From assembly GCA_023055425.1 (NCBI GenBank), contig JALGPY010000002.1, positions 157,119,345 to 157,183,344 of the forward strand: 64,000 nucleotides of DNA, written 5' to 3'. Below the pieces are notes generated by a model. That model had not been told where the DNA came from. It did not search any database and worked only from the letters and a program-made list of their open reading frames with translations. Positions within the stretch are counted from its first letter, which is position 1; each line of letters begins with the position of its first letter. Origin of the DNA: Linanthus parryae (Eukaryota; Streptophyta; Magnoliopsida; Ericales; Polemoniaceae). Of this stretch, positions 23,726 to 34,508 are shown piece after piece. The position numbers and the translations under genes were made by a program.

Positions 23726-25902
23726 ACAACCTGATTATAAACACTTAAATGTTTTTGGTTGTAGTTTCTACCCTAGACTAACTCATTACAACTCATCAAA
23801 ACTTTATGCAAAAACTAGAAAGTGCACGTTCTTAGGGTATGCTTCTGGATAAAGGATATCTTTGCTATGATCTTTCTTGCAACAATTTTTTTATCAGTCG
23901 TGATGTTATCTTTGATGAATTTACTTTTCCTTTTGCTTCTACTTCTCCCGCACATTCTGATGTTTCTTTTTCAGGTACAGGCTTATTCCCGAACCAGCAC
24001 CCCACTGGTTCCCCCTTAGGTTATGTTCAAGAACTACACCAATCTGAGGGTTTTGACTCTCAGCAAACTGCTGGGTTGAGAACAAATGGTGCCTCATCTC
24101 CAGGTTATCACACTCCACCTATTCTCCCAGATGCTGCACCTGATACTGTAATAGATACTTCACCAGGTGAGTGTGATCCTAATTTGAGTTCACCATCTCT
24201 CTCACCTAGTTCTAGCCAGGCAGAGACTTCAAACCCAGTGATGATTCCCCACCCCCAACAACCAATGCTGCAACTCACCCTATGCAAACTCGTAGCAAAT
24301 CTGGGGTTAGCAAAAAGAAGCTAGTCTATTGTGTTTCTCCTTATTCTATTGTTGGTTTTTCTACACCTCTTACACATGACACTCACTCTAATCCACACAC
24401 TTGCACAGAGGCTGTCAAGCATCATCAGTGGTGTAAAGCTATGACCACTGAATTTAACAGTCTCTTATAGCAACCCACGTGGACTTTGGTTGAAGCACCA
24501 CCAAATGGAAACATTATCGGAAATAAATGGGTTTTTTCGCACAAAATACAACCCTGATTGGTCTATTTCTCGTTTTAAAGCTCATTTAGTTGCTAAGGGT
24601 TTTCACCAAACCCCAGGACAAGATTATGATGAAACTTTCAGTCCTGTGGTTAAAAATGCCACTGTCCGCACAATATTAGCTCTTGCAGCAACTTTTTCTT
24701 AGCCTCTTCAGCAAATAGACTTGAAAAATGTTTTTTTACATGGTTTTTTACGCGAAACTGTGTACATGAAATAACCTAATGGGTTTACTAATCCCAAATT
24801 TCCCAAACATGTTTGCCTTTTACACAAGTCCATATACGGACTCAAACAAGCACCTCGTGCTTGGTTTGAGCGCTTTACTTCTTTTCTACACCCTCTTGGT
24901 TTTACTACTTCTTTTGCTGATAGTTCGCTATTTATTCGTTACCATAGTCACAAATTAACATTATTTCTTCTTTATGTAGACGAAATTATTGTCACTGGGA
25001 ACGATTCTTCTTATATTTCTACTCTCTTGCACAAACTCAACGCAAAATTTCAAATGACTAACTTAGGCCCACTCACTTTTTTTTTGGGCCTGCAAGTCAC
25101 TCGATCTCCTACTGGGCTTTCCGTTACCCAAGAGAAGTACACTACTGATCTGCTAAGTAAATTTAATATGTCTAATTTCAAGCCCAGCTCAACTCCTCTA
25201 GCAGGTGGAATCAAATACCATCTTAATGAAGGAACCCTTTTACCCGATGCTTCCATTTATCGCCAACTTCTCGGGATACTTCAATATTTAACGTTTACAC
25301 GACCTGATATTGCTTTTTCCGTGAATCACTTATGTCAATTCATGCATGCTCCCACCGATGTACATCTTAGTGGTGCCAAACGGGTACTAAGATACCTTCA
25401 CTGCACTAAAACTTTTGGGCTTTTTTATAGCAATGCTCATCTCCCTTTACAAATTTTTACGGACTCTCATTGGGCCGGCGACCCAACGGACCAGCGTAGT
25501 ACTACTGGACTCTCACTGGTCCGCCAAGAAACAACCAACCGTTTCTCGTTCGTCTAACGAAGCCGAGTACCGGGCTTTAGCCACGGCTGCGGCAGACCTC
25601 TCATGGTTTCGCCAATTGTTACATGTTCATTTTTCTTACCTACTCCTCTGTTACTTCATACTGACAATATATCAGCTATTGCTCTTACACAAAATCCTAT
25701 TTTTCATGCGCGCACTAAACACATAGAGATTGACTATCACTATATGCGCGAACGAGCTCTTTTAAAACACCTTACTATCTCGTTTATTCCTGGTGCAGAT
25801 AATATTGCCGATGTCTTCACAAAATCACTTGCTGCTGATCCTTTCCAGACATTTCGTAATAAACTACTGGCGACTTCTCCCCAACAATTTAAGGGGCCGT
25901 AA
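23726..25902 (+). pseudogene. COP-R reverse transcriptase-RNase H
   Basis: The integrase-RT linker is Ser/Pro-rich (23930-24280). [11 protein letters not shown] at 24624-24650, then stop at 24703, I-Y-G-L-K-Q-A-P-R-A-W near 24834-24866, active site L-Y-V-D-E at about 24976 (Y-V-D-D expected), F-F-L-G-L-Q-V, and S-R-P-D-type T-R-P-D-I-A-F at 25297. RNase H: F-T-D-S-H-W-A-G near 25456, a frame change near 25510, N-E-A-E-Y-R-A-L-A at 25557-25583, H-T-D-N-I-S-A-I near 25655, and A-D-V-F-T-K-S-L. It ends F-K-G-P-stop at 25902. Inactive. Confidence 0.87.
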
Positions 25903-26078
25903 TAGCTGGATCATTCCTCTCAAGTCTTGGACCTGAAGAACAAGCCCTATTCAATATCGTCTATTCAAGCTTTGGGCCTCAGGGTGAAGCCCATCCACAA
26001 CTGTTATATTTAGATCTGCAAAAGCCCGTTTCTGTTCATGTAAATACCCAGTTATTATAACGGTTGCTTTGTCTTTTA
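25903..26078 (+). other. COP-R 3' untranslated part
   Basis: Between pol stop and the recognisable 3' LTR. 'aaggggccg' (25891-25899) looks like the polypurine tract. That would place the true LTR start near 25900 and imply a 5' LTR shortened by about 170 bp; unresolved. Confidence 0.45.
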
Positions 26079-26230
26079 TGTAACCCTAATCCTTTCCAGC
26101 CGTTAGATCGTACGGACCTTCATCCTACCGTTACAATAGAAGCTATATAAGCTTCTCTTGCCTTGTAATGTAAAATACACTTTCTCACTCTTTCGTTTCA
26201 TTTCTTTTCAGAACCCTAGTGGTTCGTTCA
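26079..26230 (+). mobile_element. COP-R 3' LTR (part shared with 5' LTR)
   Basis: Shares with 21409-21572 the blocks 'agccgttagatcgtacg', 'ccttcatcctaccgttacaa', the TATA palindrome and the terminal 'ggttcgttca'. It lacks about 12 bp ('tatcgtttcata') present in the 5' copy. Confidence 0.75.
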
Positions 26231-29200
26231 GTTAGAACACTATTTTATCTTTTATTTATTCAGCGAATTCATTAATTATTACATGTGTTTCTTTTTAGAG
26301 GAAAGCTTGATCAGTTTGAAGAGTAAATCTTTTATCTTTTCTAATCCATCGCCAGTGGCCTCAACATGGTTCCTGGTAATTTATGGTCAAACTTGTAACT
26401 GATGTCCGAAACTGGTAGCAATTGCCCGAGACCTCATCGTGGTTTATGTTCTCGGAATCAATCTATGGTGCTTCCACATCGTATTCAATTATGTCCCTAT
26501 TTTGTTTTGATTGTTTTGTCGTTCCGTCTTCGTAAAACACATTAGGCGTTGGTATGCATATTCGGACGCCTCATCATGGTTTCCGGATTTCCTGATCGAA
26601 TCACAAGGAACACAATTTATTCAATTCAGCTTTACGATTGATATTAATTTGATTTGATTTTTTCATTCTCGACCAGATTTTTAAATTTAACTTGTTGTCT
26701 CACCGTCTCCAGAAAATGAGGCGTGTTGTATGCATTGCCGGTTGCCTCATGTGGTTCTTGGCATTTTGTGATCGATCATCTATTCAGTTCATGTGTTCAG
26801 TTCCGTTTTCTTTTTTCTATCACTCCGGTTTTTTTATTTGAAAACGAACCTTCAGAATAATTTAGTATTTTACTTCATTTCTATCAGAGAATTTTGATAG
26901 AATTCCAAAAGTAAATTTTCTGGTCAATTGTTATAAAAAGAATTACTTGTCTAAACAGTCTAAAGTAGTCACTTATGCATTTTCCATATTTCTTTTCCTG
27001 AGATAACCACAGTCAGATTTAACATTTTTTTTTTGATCAAACGTCATATTTAACATCTTGTGCTAACTTTGTGTTTTCAGTGTTGCTATGACTTCTACAC
27101 TAACAGAATACCGGGTCTTCAATGGTTATGTTGGGCCACAAATTATATGGTAGTTCTTCTTCACCACCCTTTTCATCAAGGCACAAAACGTTGGTTTGAT
27201 TTTGATATGAACATCAATTGATTGTTTTGACTCCGACAGTGCCGTATTTGATGTTCCTTACAGTACTATATTTGACACAATCCATATAAGTCGAAATTAA
27301 TGGGTTACTTATTCACCAATGCTTTGGATATAGGTATAATTACAAATGCTCTTTCTTTATTCATATTTTTTATTAATTTGGTTTTGATTGTTCTTTATCA
27401 ACTCATTCTTCTGTGGTGATAGATTGTTCTCATTTTCTTCGGCATCATCTCCTTCTTGTTATTCAAACATTTCTTTTCTACAACTTCATCAGACTTTAAT
27501 TTGTTTTAATTTTGTTTGTTCCATCTTTCAGGTATCCATATTTGAGGCAAAAAGCTTCGTCCCTTTCTGATTCACCAGTATTCCTTATAGGTACGAAATA
27601 CACTCTATTTATTCATAATATTTCATCAGTTTGATGTCAATTGTTTTATTTATATACATTTTTATTCTAAATTTACATATTATTTTCATCTTACTGGGCC
27701 ATTACCTTTTCATCATTTAAAAATTCTTCTATTTTACTTCATATAGCCTAATTTCTAGCTTTTATGAATGTAACATCTACTTTCACCATAATCCACATCC
27801 ATCTACGTGGTTAGGTGGTACAGGCGATCATTATAATTGAATTTGTAAAGATCATCAAAGGGACGACACTGTCGAAGGAAATTAATGATTGATCTTGTCA
27901 CTCAAGTTCAACTTATCGTGGTAAAGACCATACCAAATTGATTTTTTTTGCTACTTTTCAGGTACTTTCTTATTTATATAAACCTCACATGTTGACAAAG
28001 GTTTTTTCTACAATGTGCATATGTATAATACGTAAATTCATAGTTGCAGTTTTGTGGAAGAGACACATTTGAAATTGACTTACGTCTTTGGCTATCATTT
28101 CGGACATAGCTTACCTTAGACCATGATCCAAGTTGATCATTGATTACCAACTTAGGTCATTGAATCGTTATTACAAACTAAATGTTGCATTCTCATGATA
28201 ATAAATTTTAAGGATGAGAATTAGTCACTCTGAATGAGAGTGCATAAATGCATGTTGTTGCGTTTCTCTTCTTATATATCTATGACTTCCTATGAATATT
28301 TGGCTCTCCGCATAGTCATAAAGAAATAAGAATATTATGTTCTTCTGTTTAAAGTTTTTGTTTGTGTAGCGTCAAAGTAACATTTATTTCACAAGAGGGT
28401 ACATGGTACCGATAATCGCATGTGGTATCCGTCCCCACACATCTACCTTGTCGTTCGTTGTTGACATCGCTTGGGTTCCTCATTTCAGAAGAAGCTCTAT
28501 CGAGTTTATTTAATTGATTTTATTTTCTTTTCTGGACGTTATATATTAATTTCAAGATGTTAATAAATTTTTTAGAATTTATTTTGATCAAATTTTCATT
28601 GAAATTAGGATCTTCCTTACTATTGGGTACTTAGATATCACTTACCAATATCTTCAGGTTCAAGGAAGATAAGTCTTCAAACCTTACACAAGATGAGCCA
28701 ACATATATTTCTTTTACTAAGCATGATATATGAATTAACCAGAAATTTAAGTTTAAGGATTAAAGGTTACCGAATACATTGCTTTAGTCGTTTAAATACA
28801 AAAATTGACTTATCTAACTCTTACATTATCAATCAATTGTATGATTTATTCATGAATCACAAATGTTCTCTATATCTTGTTATCCTTATTATTTTGACTA
28901 ACATGTCATGGAAGTCTTTTCTTGATCAAAATAGTAAGGACTTGATCAAAACTTCGCTTGTATTGATCTCAAAGGGCGTAAGTTGTATGTGCAATCTATC
29001 AGGCATCGAGTCTCATCTATTATTTTTCATTGCCTACCTCCTTATACGATAATTATTGATTTCTGAGTTCCTACAGGTTCAATTTTTGAGGCTGTTTAGC
29101 ATGTGGACACATTAAGTGAGTTTAACATCGTTTGTGCTCGATAATGCTTACACACGAATTAAATAAGACATAAGGTTAGAGAATTAGGGAAAAAATTAAA

Positions 29201-29889
29201 TCAGAAACTTCAAGATTGCGGTATTCCTACTCTATACTAGCAAGGATGAAACTATGTACTTGGTCTGTTCTGCTCACAATGCTCTATGGTTAAGTTGGCA
29301 CATTTTCAAAAATTAGTAAAGGTTGGTTCCTTTCAAGTATGATTTATGGGTTATGTCTCCTTAACCGTAGTAGTGTTCACTACTATCTCTCTCTCTCTTT
29401 GAAGAGCAAGTTTAATGCATCTTGTAAACGTATGATGTGATCAATGATTTATTTTTTCGGAAATTCATAAGGTTGTTGTTTTATAATACTTGGAATCTCA
29501 AGGGAAAGATGCATAAACACATGTATTTACTTTTTCTTACCGTATTATCTTTCTTCCATTCATATAAAAAGATTACAAGTGCAACGCAAGTGCATAAAAC
29601 TAGTGTGATGAAACACATGACATGGAACATTCATTTAGAACATAATATTTTCACTTAGGAAATAGATACACAACTTGTATGTACGAGTTGTTACATTTTA
29701 CACCAATAATAATAGTGCTCTACCCAACAAATACATTTATACATATGTACATAATTCATTTATTGTTTACTTTACAAGATGAAATTAGAATGTTAACATA
29801 ATACATTCGAATCTATTTTAATTACACAAGACGATATTATTCATAATTTTGCACAAACATGAGCTAATGGTCAAACGCTTAATGAAATA
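26231..29889. other. Unassigned AT-rich stretch hosting the Helitron
   Basis: 3.66 kb with only short non-conserved ORFs (27388-27570, 28693-29052, 29437-29658), none recognised. It lies inside the GTTTC-flanked insertion and continues across the Helitron into 45647-45707, so it is either the body of G or another element inside it. It contains spaced imperfect repeats at 26350-26780. I see no PBS, polyprotein or TIR. Confidence 0.5.
26350..26780 (+). repeat. Imperfect direct repeats with a CCTCAT-TGGTT core
   Basis: Cores at about 26359 (gcctcaacatggttcctgg), 26431 (gacctcatcgtggtttatg), 26568 (cgcctcatcatggtttccgg) and 26732 (ttgcctcatgtggttcttgg). The last two copies also share 'aggcgt.ggtatgcat...cgg' before and 'tgatcga.tc' after the core, giving a repeat unit of about 60-75 bp. 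Confidence 0.6.
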
Positions 29890-29920
29890 CTAGGTTCTGC
29901 CCCGGGCGCGTTGCGCCCGG
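29890..29920 (-). terminator. Helitron 3' terminus with hairpin
   Basis: Perfect 8-bp stem ccgggcgc / gcgcccgg (29902-29909 and 29913-29920) with a 3-base loop, then 12 bases to the terminal CTAG (29890-29893). This hairpin is held to signal the end of rolling-circle transfer in Helitrons. Confidence 0.85.
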
Positions 29921-30116
29921 TTCAGCTTTGCTTATAGTGGTGTTCAACGATCTATACAGATAATCGTGTAGAAAAACTATCATGAAATTTTTGCAGTGTT
30001 TTCGACCAAGTCGTGTATCGAATACCATTAGACAGTGTATAGTTTGAAAGTTTTTGCTTACGTTAAAAAAAAGGGCACAAAGTATAGAGAACAATAAATC
30101 TTCAAAGATAAAATTT

Positions 30117-30211
30117 TCAGTATATATCCATGATAGCTTCTACTCTCTTGCCGTCAACAGTAGGTCGGATACCCAACCTTGCTCCAGGTCTTGTTGTGCT
30201 TATCTCATCCC
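30117..30211 (-). pseudogene. Exon-like terminal fragment, unidentified gene
   Basis: Minus strand: a good acceptor (tgtttccag) then an open frame D-E-I-S-T-T-R-P-G-A-R-L-G-I-R-P-T-V-D-G continuing ten residues to a TGA at 30117-30119. It looks like the last exon of a captured gene in the same direction as the Helitron. I do not recognise the protein; a faint likeness to sugar isomerase N-termini is not convincing. Confidence 0.4.
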
Positions 30212-32112
30212 CTGGAAACATACAATATAAAGGTAACTGTTTAATTGGAAAAAAACATAAGGTTAATAGTCAGTGAGAGTGAAGAGAGGAAGCTGAGACA
30301 TCGCAACGCGCAATTGACGAAATCAGTTTAAACAGACTAAACCAAGAACTGGAACCAACACAGATGATGATTTGACGATCTTTCAGACATGACTAATTAG
30401 ATGGGTAGTATTATCAATTGCTACCATCCTGACTATAGAGGTGAGTACAAGAGGCGCTTCGCTGAGATACTGACCTTGCATCAACTTGAGAAAATGCGAT
30501 AGATAAACAAAATATTGCTAGAGAAGTTGATGATTTTCCATTAGTTATGCAGGAAGAAGATGGTTTTCTTTCTATAATAAAACGAACCCCGGGATATTCA
30601 TTTGCGTTAACTAAAATCAGGAAACGTCCAAATCCAACGGCTAAACAATTAGTACAACTATAGATAAAACAAATGTTACAAACCTAAAACAGAACACTGG
30701 TCAATGTAGTCGAAGCTTAAAGTTCAAAAACATCTACACCATTATCACTACAATCAACGAACACCAATGTTACAGTGCTAAGCAAAGTAGATATCTACCA
30801 AACAATTTTCTTGTACTACAACAAATCGTAAAAACAAATTTAACTATATAATTTGCGCATTACGCGAAAGAACTTTAGTTCCAAGCAGATTTTAACCATA
30901 TAATTTGGCAGTAAATAAATCTTCTGAATCTCAATGTCTCCCAAATAAAGTCATCTATGGACCACTACCAGTGAAGATCAATAATAAAGCCATACTTATA
31001 GAACAGAGAATACACCTTCTATAATTTGCGTGCAGCTGGTCAAACGACGACGACAACAACAAAGTAGATGAGATATATAAAAGTACTTGATAAGCTTACA
31101 TGGACTGTAGGACAAGCTCAAATTCCTCAATTTATGTGGTTGAAATTGCTCAAACCGTGGACAACTATCGTTTATTTATCTGTGCACTTCCTGAAAGTAA
31201 GTTAAAGGATTAAAACAATAATCAACAATACAATTACTTACACTAAAAGAAGTGCGTAAATCAAGACATCTAGTAGTATCAAACAGAACAAGCAAAGTAT
31301 ATAAAGTTCTAGATGAAACCATGGTGCGGCAAACGAATGCCAGAAAACGGAACAATAAAATTTCTTCCAAGTGCACAGTAACGAGTGAGATGAACTGACG
31401 GGAAGACCAACACAAAAATCCCAAAAAAAGTCGCATTGTATCTTCTGAAAAAATTTGTAAAAAAAGAACCGCTAACACTCAAACAGTAGAAAGTGTCGTT
31501 TAGTGATGCAACAAACAACACTACGTAGTAACAGTAGACACACCCTATATGGTTACAGCCTCTTCTCGATGCAAACCTTTCAGCCTCAGGACTGAACCCG
31601 ATGACATAGTATGTTAAACATGTCCAAATTTAAGCACCCAATAACAAAAGCAACAATGACAGCGATACGGCTGAACCAGTGGCTCTACATTGCCTAGTGG
31701 AAGGCAGCATTTGCTTCATTTTAACATCAGGTAAAAACGAATTAAAGATTTGCAAGCTAATATTTGGGATATTACAGAAAATAACTCAGACATAGTAGAA
31801 TACAGAATTGTCCGTTGATATATCTCAATCCCGAACCAGGGTATGAAATATGGACACCTCCAATCTGCAACATAGGTCTCAATATCAGCATAACTGAAAA
31901 AGGAAACCAAGTGCATACAGCTCCACGTTTGCCCGTGAAACTTAAACATCTAATGCACAACCGAGTTCAGCTCCCTCATATTCGGCCCAGTGCTTCTGCT
32001 GATTGAAATAATGGTACATGCCAGTCACTCACTTCTACGAATAGCTACTATGCAGGTCCTCCGGTACACGACACTACTCGTGGGCCGATGCATCTGATAG
32101 AGCGGGCTTTAC
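30212..32112. other. Helitron interior, nothing identified
   Basis: AT-rich DNA with short ORFs on both strands (for example 31815-32006 plus, 31716-31949 minus) that I cannot match to any family. It may be introns or spacer between captured exons. Confidence 0.4.
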
Positions 32113-32346
32113 CTGGGGTTGTTATTCCTGGCAGTTTCAGCATTGCCAAGAAGCTTGATTAACTCGATTAGCATGCACCCAGAATTATTCGTCTGAGGTA
32201 ATTTGGTGAGACAATATAGTAAATCACCCCAGATTTCATTCAATCCTTCAACAGTTTCACTCAGAACTAAGAATAGTTAGTTAGGCTAGTCAATCAAATA
32301 CCTCCTTGGGATCAGCCAACAACCCGACAATAGCAGCATCGGTTCT
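32113..32346 (-). pseudogene. Two exon-like fragments of an unidentified captured gene
   Basis: Exon a, 32302-32346: acceptor TTAG, frame R-T-D-A-A-I-V-G-L-L-A-D-P-K-E, donor GTATTT. Exon b, 32113-32266: acceptor ATTCTTAG, frame L-S-E-T-V-E-G-L-N-E-I-W-G-D-L-L-Y-C-L-T continuing in frame through M-L-I-E-L-I-K-L-L-G-N-A-E-T-A-R, donor GTAAAG. Composition and splice sites look like a real plant gene, but the phases of a and b do not join cleanly, so one boundary may be wrong or mutated. Product unknown. Confidence 0.45.
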
Positions 32347-32857
32347 CTAATCGTGACGCGCTAGCCTCCATCGAAACGACAGTATCAGTATCTACTCATT
32401 TGGTAAAAACCTAAGAAGACAAATACAAGCAGTTACAAACTCTGAAGAACATAATTATCCCAAGCACTAATAAAATGAACTATACCCAGCAAGACAGGTC
32501 ATCTCCATCCATAGATATTAATCAGTTTTGAGCTTTTCACTCAATCAGGTTCCAAATTATCAATACACTGACGTCGAATCTGGGAGTCAATTCCCTGTAA
32601 TAGTAAGTGCATGCTGCATCAGCAAGTTCCCTCTACCACATGAAAGACCCATGGTGGAGTTGTCACATAACTTTCTAGATGATGTTTATGCATTTCGAGA
32701 AGATAAAGAGCATCCGAGGTGTAACCAAATTCGATAAACCTATGTTTTCTATTTATTGGACAGAAGTGAGATATCCAATCTAAGGATCTCCTTTAGTTTC
32801 ACACAATTGAATTCCCATGTTTAGCTAAGCATCCATCTATATTCCTGATATGTATTC

Positions 32858-32977
32858 ATTTTTTTTTCCATATACATAGAACACTATTCATAAATAAAAA
32901 ATTAGCCTACATCTAGCATGATTTGAACTCTGCACTGGCTTTGAATGCTCTACCACTGAGCTAGCATTCCATTTACA
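32858..32977 (-). mobile_element. tRNA-derived SINE-like insertion
   Basis: On the minus strand the 120-bp body has an A-box TAGCTCAGTGGTAGAGC, a B-box-like GAGTTCAAATC 29 bp later, a short AT-rich body and an A9 tail. The flanks ATATGTATTC (32848-32857) and ATATGCATTC (32978-32987) are a 10-bp duplication with one mismatch. This is the structure of a plant SINE (RNA polymerase III promoter, A-tail, variable target duplication). It is not a working tRNA gene because the cloverleaf cannot be closed. Confidence 0.65.
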
Positions 32978-33203
32978 ATATGCATTCCTCAAAATTTCCA
33001 GATAATAATTACAGATATTGATTTAAACATCAAAATATATGCATAAGTGCTCGTGTCCAATTTCAGATACATATCCCCGCAAATTTCTTGAGGGTTTTAG
33101 AGACACCTTGGACATATCCTTGCACTCAATCCAAGTCCGTATAATTTAGTCTAGGAAAATACCAGTCTTATACCGAGCATTGGGCTTTTGTGATTAATAT
33201 TAT

Positions 33204-33235
33204 TAATAATTAGCTTATACCGAAGCTAATTATTA
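33204..33235. repeat. 13-bp perfect inverted repeat
   Basis: taataattagctt (33204-33216), 6-base loop, aagctaattatta (33223-33235). AT-rich hairpin between the SINE-like insertion and a TATA-containing stretch (about 33343). No flanking duplication seen. Confidence 0.7.
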
Positions 33236-34366
33236 CCTTTTTTCTGTACTAACCAGTGGGATAAGGGCCTAAAGGGTTTTAGTCTATTTCCGGTGCCTGT
33301 GATGTAACAGCAAATTACACCCTTCCATATTTGACATGATGCCTATATAAACAATTTCCCCTCAAGTCAAGGTGAACTCATCAAGAGAGTTTGAAAGCCA
33401 AATTCCAAAAATGAGTTCAATCGTAATAACCATTCTAGATATCACTCTTAAGCAGAAAAGATGCAGGGAAAATCAGCTGAATTCACCAATTAAAGCTGCA
33501 AATTTCACAAGAAAATAAAAATCATATCCACTTGCGCATATATAGAACATGTAATCCTGTGATGGTCACTAAAATTAAAATCTTACAGTCCAAACCAGAA
33601 GACTAACAAAATAGTTATCTTACTGTTTTCTTTCCCTATCCAAAAACCCCTATAATGCCAAGAATGAGGCAACCAGAAAAAAGATGCAGATAAATTATAT
33701 AATATACTTCTTCTCTTGTTTAATTAGTTCACATTTCTTCTATAGCAGGTATAATAAACCTGTTCTAGTCTTCAAATTGTATTTCGGTTGATTCCCTGCC
33801 ATAATACTCTGCAATTTTCAAATAAAATTAAACAAAAGTATTGCTGGAACACAACTTCTGCGAATCGCACAAGCCTCAAAATTCAACAGTTTTCTAGTTC
33901 TTTCAAAATCCTTTGTCACTTGTCAGTAGTCTATGTCTAATATATAAACAGTAACTTCTCATGATTACTTCGGATTAATTTTCTTCGGGACTGAGCTACA
34001 GTGTTACATTTAAATAGAATTGGACTTCTGCAAAACTTCCCCCCTCTTAAAATTGCTAGACATTAGAGTGGCGTTGATCAATGCTCTCTCCACTATCGTG
34101 TTTTCAAAGGCTTCATCCAGATACAAGAGAACTCTGGTGCACGACCGAAAAAATAATTTTCTTCCTAAAAAAATGCATAATTAATTTAATGGCACTGAGA
34201 AAAGGGCGTGGCTATTATAAATTTTAAAACTCAATAGTCAAATAAAATATTAGTTGAAAAGGTGTACAAAACAGTCTAAGATTATGGAGAGAGATTATAA
34301 AAAGCAAAAACCATAAAGCAAAACCCAGATGGAAAAATAAATTTAAAAAAACTAATGAGTTTTTTT

Positions 34367-34508
34367 TATGCCCAATTCCAGTTCTCACAGACCTATCAAC
34401 AATGGTGGAGCTGGGAAAGAAAGATTCAGAGCCAATCGCCTCCAAGAATTCCATGTCTTTCGCCTTTATTGAACATGAAGCAACGTGAGTCCGAGAAGCC
34501 CATTTTGC
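34367..34508 (-). pseudogene. Exon-like open stretch, unidentified
   Basis: Minus strand: acceptor TTGCAG at 34509-34514, then an open frame A-K-W-A-S-R-T-H-V-A-S-C-S-I-K-A-K-D continuing E-F-L-E-A-I-G-S-E-S and V-D-R-S-V-R-T-G-I-G-H. The Ser/Arg/Lys-rich start could be part of an organelle-targeted protein, but that is a guess. Confidence 0.35.

Larger units (their letters stand above)
21409..26230 (+). mobile_element. COP-R: copia element with short LTRs
   Basis: Short LTRs (21409-21572 and 26079-26230) surround a gag-PR-IN-RT-RH region in a single direction. The LTR pair shares 'agccgttagatcgtacg', 'agaagctatataagcttctct' and the end 'gaaccctagtggttcgttca'. No clean target duplication is visible (left flank AGGGC, right flank GTTAG), and the LTR starts agree poorly. 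The Gag and zinc-knuckle style (C-Q-I-C...H-S-A-L-E-C-Y-H-R) differ from the Ang and SIR families; I do not assign a lineage firmly (Ale/Retrofit-like is possible). Confidence 0.85.

Noticed and set aside
28693..29052. 119-codon ORF in the unassigned stretch
   Set aside because: Low-complexity, hydrophobic, no recognised domain and no splice or start context; kept only as unassigned DNA.
30117..30211. Sugar isomerase N-terminus (R-L-G-I-R-P-T-V-D-G)
   Set aside because: Only about ten residues resemble such enzymes, the frame ends soon after, and the rest of the enzyme is absent.
32913..32975. Possible tRNA gene (TAGCTCAGTGGTAGAGC)
   Set aside because: The acceptor stem and anticodon arm do not pair, and an A-tail and flanking duplication point to a SINE-like element.
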